Shown here: positions 7,475 through 8,278 of the stretch, piece after piece
How positions within the stretch are numbered: position 1 is the first letter of the stretch
Layout: every line of letters starts with the position of its first letter
Assembly (NCBI GenBank): GCA_946480915.1
Contig: CAMLLO010000071.1
Coordinates: forward strand, 1 to 8,278
DNA length: 8,278 bases
Reading direction: 5' to 3'
DNA from: an uncultured Sphingobacteriaceae bacterium
GTDB taxonomy: Bacteria; Bacteroidota; Bacteroidia; Sphingobacteriales; Sphingobacteriaceae
Program-made: the position numbers and the translations under genes
Notes under the pieces: generated by a model
What the model saw: the letters and a program-made list of their open reading frames with translations, nothing else
What the model was told of the DNA's origin: nothing
The model's database searches: none

Positions 7475-7565
7475 CATTCCCGCGCAGGCGGGAATCCTAA
7501 TGCAGAGCAAATCATTCTTTATGAGTATAGCGCATTACGATTGCTGATCCGGTCGGCAATAATGG
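7472..7565. repeat. Palindromic intergenic repeat, copy C
   Basis: This is the copy with the cleanest left arm: ATTCCCGCGCAGGCGGGAAT (7476-7495) is a perfect 8-bp hairpin with loop GCAG. TAATGC and GCATTA form the inner pair (7498-7503 and 7532-7537). The right hairpin (7540-7560) has arms ATTGCTGA and TCGGCAAT with one wobble position. The right terminus has decayed from AATGACG to AATAATG. The left hairpin fits the pattern ATTCCC, eight bases, GGGAAT. No gene lies in it. Confidence 0.88.
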
Positions 7566-7705
7566 GGAGGGCAGGAATGAGTCCCAGAAAACTACGCTAA
7601 ATACCCTAAAGTTGTCGCATTCACAACCTGGAATTATGATTAAAGACTTGCATATTTGTTAATATAATTCATAATGAATGTGCTTATAATTAAAACAACC
7701 ACAAC
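7566..7705 (+). other. Leader of the doxX-like gene with a small palindrome
   Basis: The first bases still resemble repeat flanks; beyond about 7581 the sequence is unique and AT-rich. CATATTTG (7651-7658) differs by one base from the Bacteroidota -7 pattern TAnnTTTG, but no TTTG stands at the right distance upstream, so the promoter call is weak. A perfect 13-bp palindrome, ATTCAT-A-ATGAAT (7667-7679), lies just downstream and could be an operator or chance in AT-rich DNA. No strong ribosome binding site precedes the ATG at 7706. Confidence 0.35.
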
Positions 7706-8080
7706 ATGAAGAAAACTAAAATCATTTACTGGATCTTTACGGTACTGTTAATAGCCCTGATGCTCATGTCGGCAGTAACCAGTTTCATGCCTAACCCTCA
7801 GGGAGAAGCAATGATGAAGACTATCGGCTATCCATATAATGTACTGCATCTTCTGGCCGTAGCAAAAATCCTGGGTATTATTGCGCTGCTGGTTCCGGGC
7901 TTCGCCCGTCTGAAGGAATGGGCCTATGCCGGATTCACTTTCGATCTGATCGGCGCAACCTATGCATTCCTTATGGTGGGCACTCCCTTGACGGATCTGG
8001 TATTCATGCTGTTGGGTCTGGTATTTGTGTTCGGCTCTTATATTTATCACCACAAGTTATTGAGAGAAAAGCAGGCTTAA
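7706..8080 (+). CDS. DoxX-like family membrane protein
   Basis: A 124-residue integral membrane protein with four predicted helices at about 6-26, 44-62, 71-91 and 95-113. It has the family signature of DoxX-like proteins: KTIGYPYNVLHLLAVAKILG (38-57), then LLVPGFARLKEWAYAGFTFD (61-80). Length is typical. Family members are small four-helix proteins found widely in Bacteroidota and are often called putative quinol-oxidase-related or stress-linked, but the biochemical role of this branch is not established, so no function is assigned. It is in the same direction as the susCD locus but separated by a terminator and about 450 bases of repeats, so it is a separate transcription unit. The next repeat copy starts eight bases after its stop codon. 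The N-terminus MKKTKIIYWIFTV is right for the first helix, which supports this start. Confidence 0.88.
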   Translation: MKKTKIIYWIFTVLLIALMLMSAVTSFMPNPQGEAMMKTIGYPYNVLHLLAVAKILGIIALLVPGFARLKEWAYAGFTFDLIGATYAFLMVGTPLTDLVFMLLGLVFVFGSYIYHHKLLREKQA

Positions 8081-8088
8081 ACCCTGCC

Positions 8089-8184
8089 CTGTATTCTCGC
8101 GCAGGCGGGAATCCTAACGCAGTGCTCGTTCCTCTTCTTTTTCCGGTAAAACGCATTACGATTGCCGATCGGTCGGCAATGACG
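8089..8184. repeat. Palindromic intergenic repeat, copy D
   Basis: A 96-bp copy with a changed left end (CTGTATT in place of CGTCATT) but an intact right end, AATGACG (8178-8184). The left hairpin (8093-8112) has one wobble pair around GCAG. The right hairpin (8161-8180) is a perfect 20-base structure, ATTGCCGATCGGTCGGCAAT, with an 8-bp stem. The inner pair is CTAACGC and GCATTACG with one changed base. It lies eight bases past the doxX-like stop, so its hairpins would be at the 3' end of that transcript; no separate terminator is visible there. Confidence 0.88.
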
Positions 8185-8224
8185 GGGCACTTGGGATGGC
8201 GATTGTCGTTTAGCACCCCATCAC
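8185..8224. repeat. Linker between repeat copies D and E
   Basis: A 40-bp linker containing the 21-bp box (8193-8213) shared with 7394-7414, followed by CACCCCATCACCGT (8214-8227, running into copy E). That corresponds to CACCCATCGCCGT just before copy C. It lacks the middle of the longer linker seen at 7421-7474 (about 45 bases), so it appears to be a shorter form of the same repeated spacer. Confidence 0.6.
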
Positions 8225-8278
8225 CGTCATTCCCGCGCAGGCGGGAATCCTAATGCAGAGCATGTTCCTCTTCTTTTT
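8225..8278. repeat. Palindromic intergenic repeat, copy E (cut by window end)
   Basis: This starts CGTCATT and has the perfect hairpin ATTCCCGCGCAGGCGGGAAT (8229-8248), identical to that of copy C. CCTAATGCAGAGCA follows, then the pyrimidine-rich centre also present in copies A and D. The right half lies beyond the window. Confidence 0.88.

Noticed and set aside
7276..7565. CRISPR array, suggested by several repeats close together
   Set aside because: Repeats are about 94 bp, decayed and unequally spaced, linkers are homologous instead of unique, and no cas gene is present.
7748..8053. A 101-codon minus-strand frame opposite the doxX-like gene
   Set aside because: It is the antisense of membrane-helix codons and has no domain signature; the plus-strand reading has clear family motifs.
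7472..8184. Integron-like cassette: a gene followed closely by an imperfect palindrome of attC-like length
   Set aside because: I find no RYYYAAC/GTTRRRY core sites at the element ends, the doxX-like gene has its own long leader, and the same element stands far from any cassette at 66-159.
7918..8253. A 111-codon plus-strand frame running from inside the doxX-like gene through repeat copy D into copy E
   Set aside because: It overlaps a well-supported gene in another frame and its second half is repeat DNA; the translation has no family signature.

Overview
The window reads as a stretch of a Bacteroidota chromosome, most likely from a Pedobacter- or Mucilaginibacter-like member of the Sphingobacteriaceae. 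The reasons are the gene set (FecI-type sigma factor, FecR-type anti-sigma factor, SusC, SusD), the AT-rich intergenic DNA without strong Shine-Dalgarno sites, and protein signatures such as the SusC plug motif and the SusD lipoprotein start. The genus is an inference from general family resemblance, not from a search.

Region 1 (1-302) is non-coding. It holds one nearly complete copy of a roughly 94-bp palindromic repeat (66-159) and, at the left edge, what looks like the end of a further copy. Region 2 (303-7252) is one co-directional locus: ECF sigma factor (303-881), membrane anti-sigma factor (954-2150), an untranslated gap with two mutually exclusive hairpins (2174-2222), a SusC-type TonB-dependent transporter with an N-terminal STN signalling domain (2274-5627), a SusD-type surface lipoprotein (5646-7196), and a strong intrinsic terminator (7217-7252). 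Region 3 (7253-7705) is a mosaic of repeat copies, linker duplications and the leader of the next gene. Region 4 (7706-8080) is a small four-helix DoxX-like membrane protein gene. Region 5 (8081-8278) holds two more repeat copies, the last cut by the window edge.

The four main genes make a self-contained trans-envelope signalling and uptake unit. By the model established for such loci, ligand captured by SusC/SusD is sensed through the STN domain of SusC, which contacts the periplasmic part of the FecR-like protein. That releases the sigma factor, which then activates the susCD pair. No glycoside hydrolase, sulfatase or peptidase lies before the terminator, so the substrate cannot be read from this window.

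The least ordinary part is the repeat family. Each copy begins CGTCATT and ends AATGACG, and carries one hairpin in each arm. Copies are joined by linkers that are themselves homologous. Copies occur on both sides of the sus-type operon and on both sides of the doxX-like gene. The protein genes themselves look intact and conventional.
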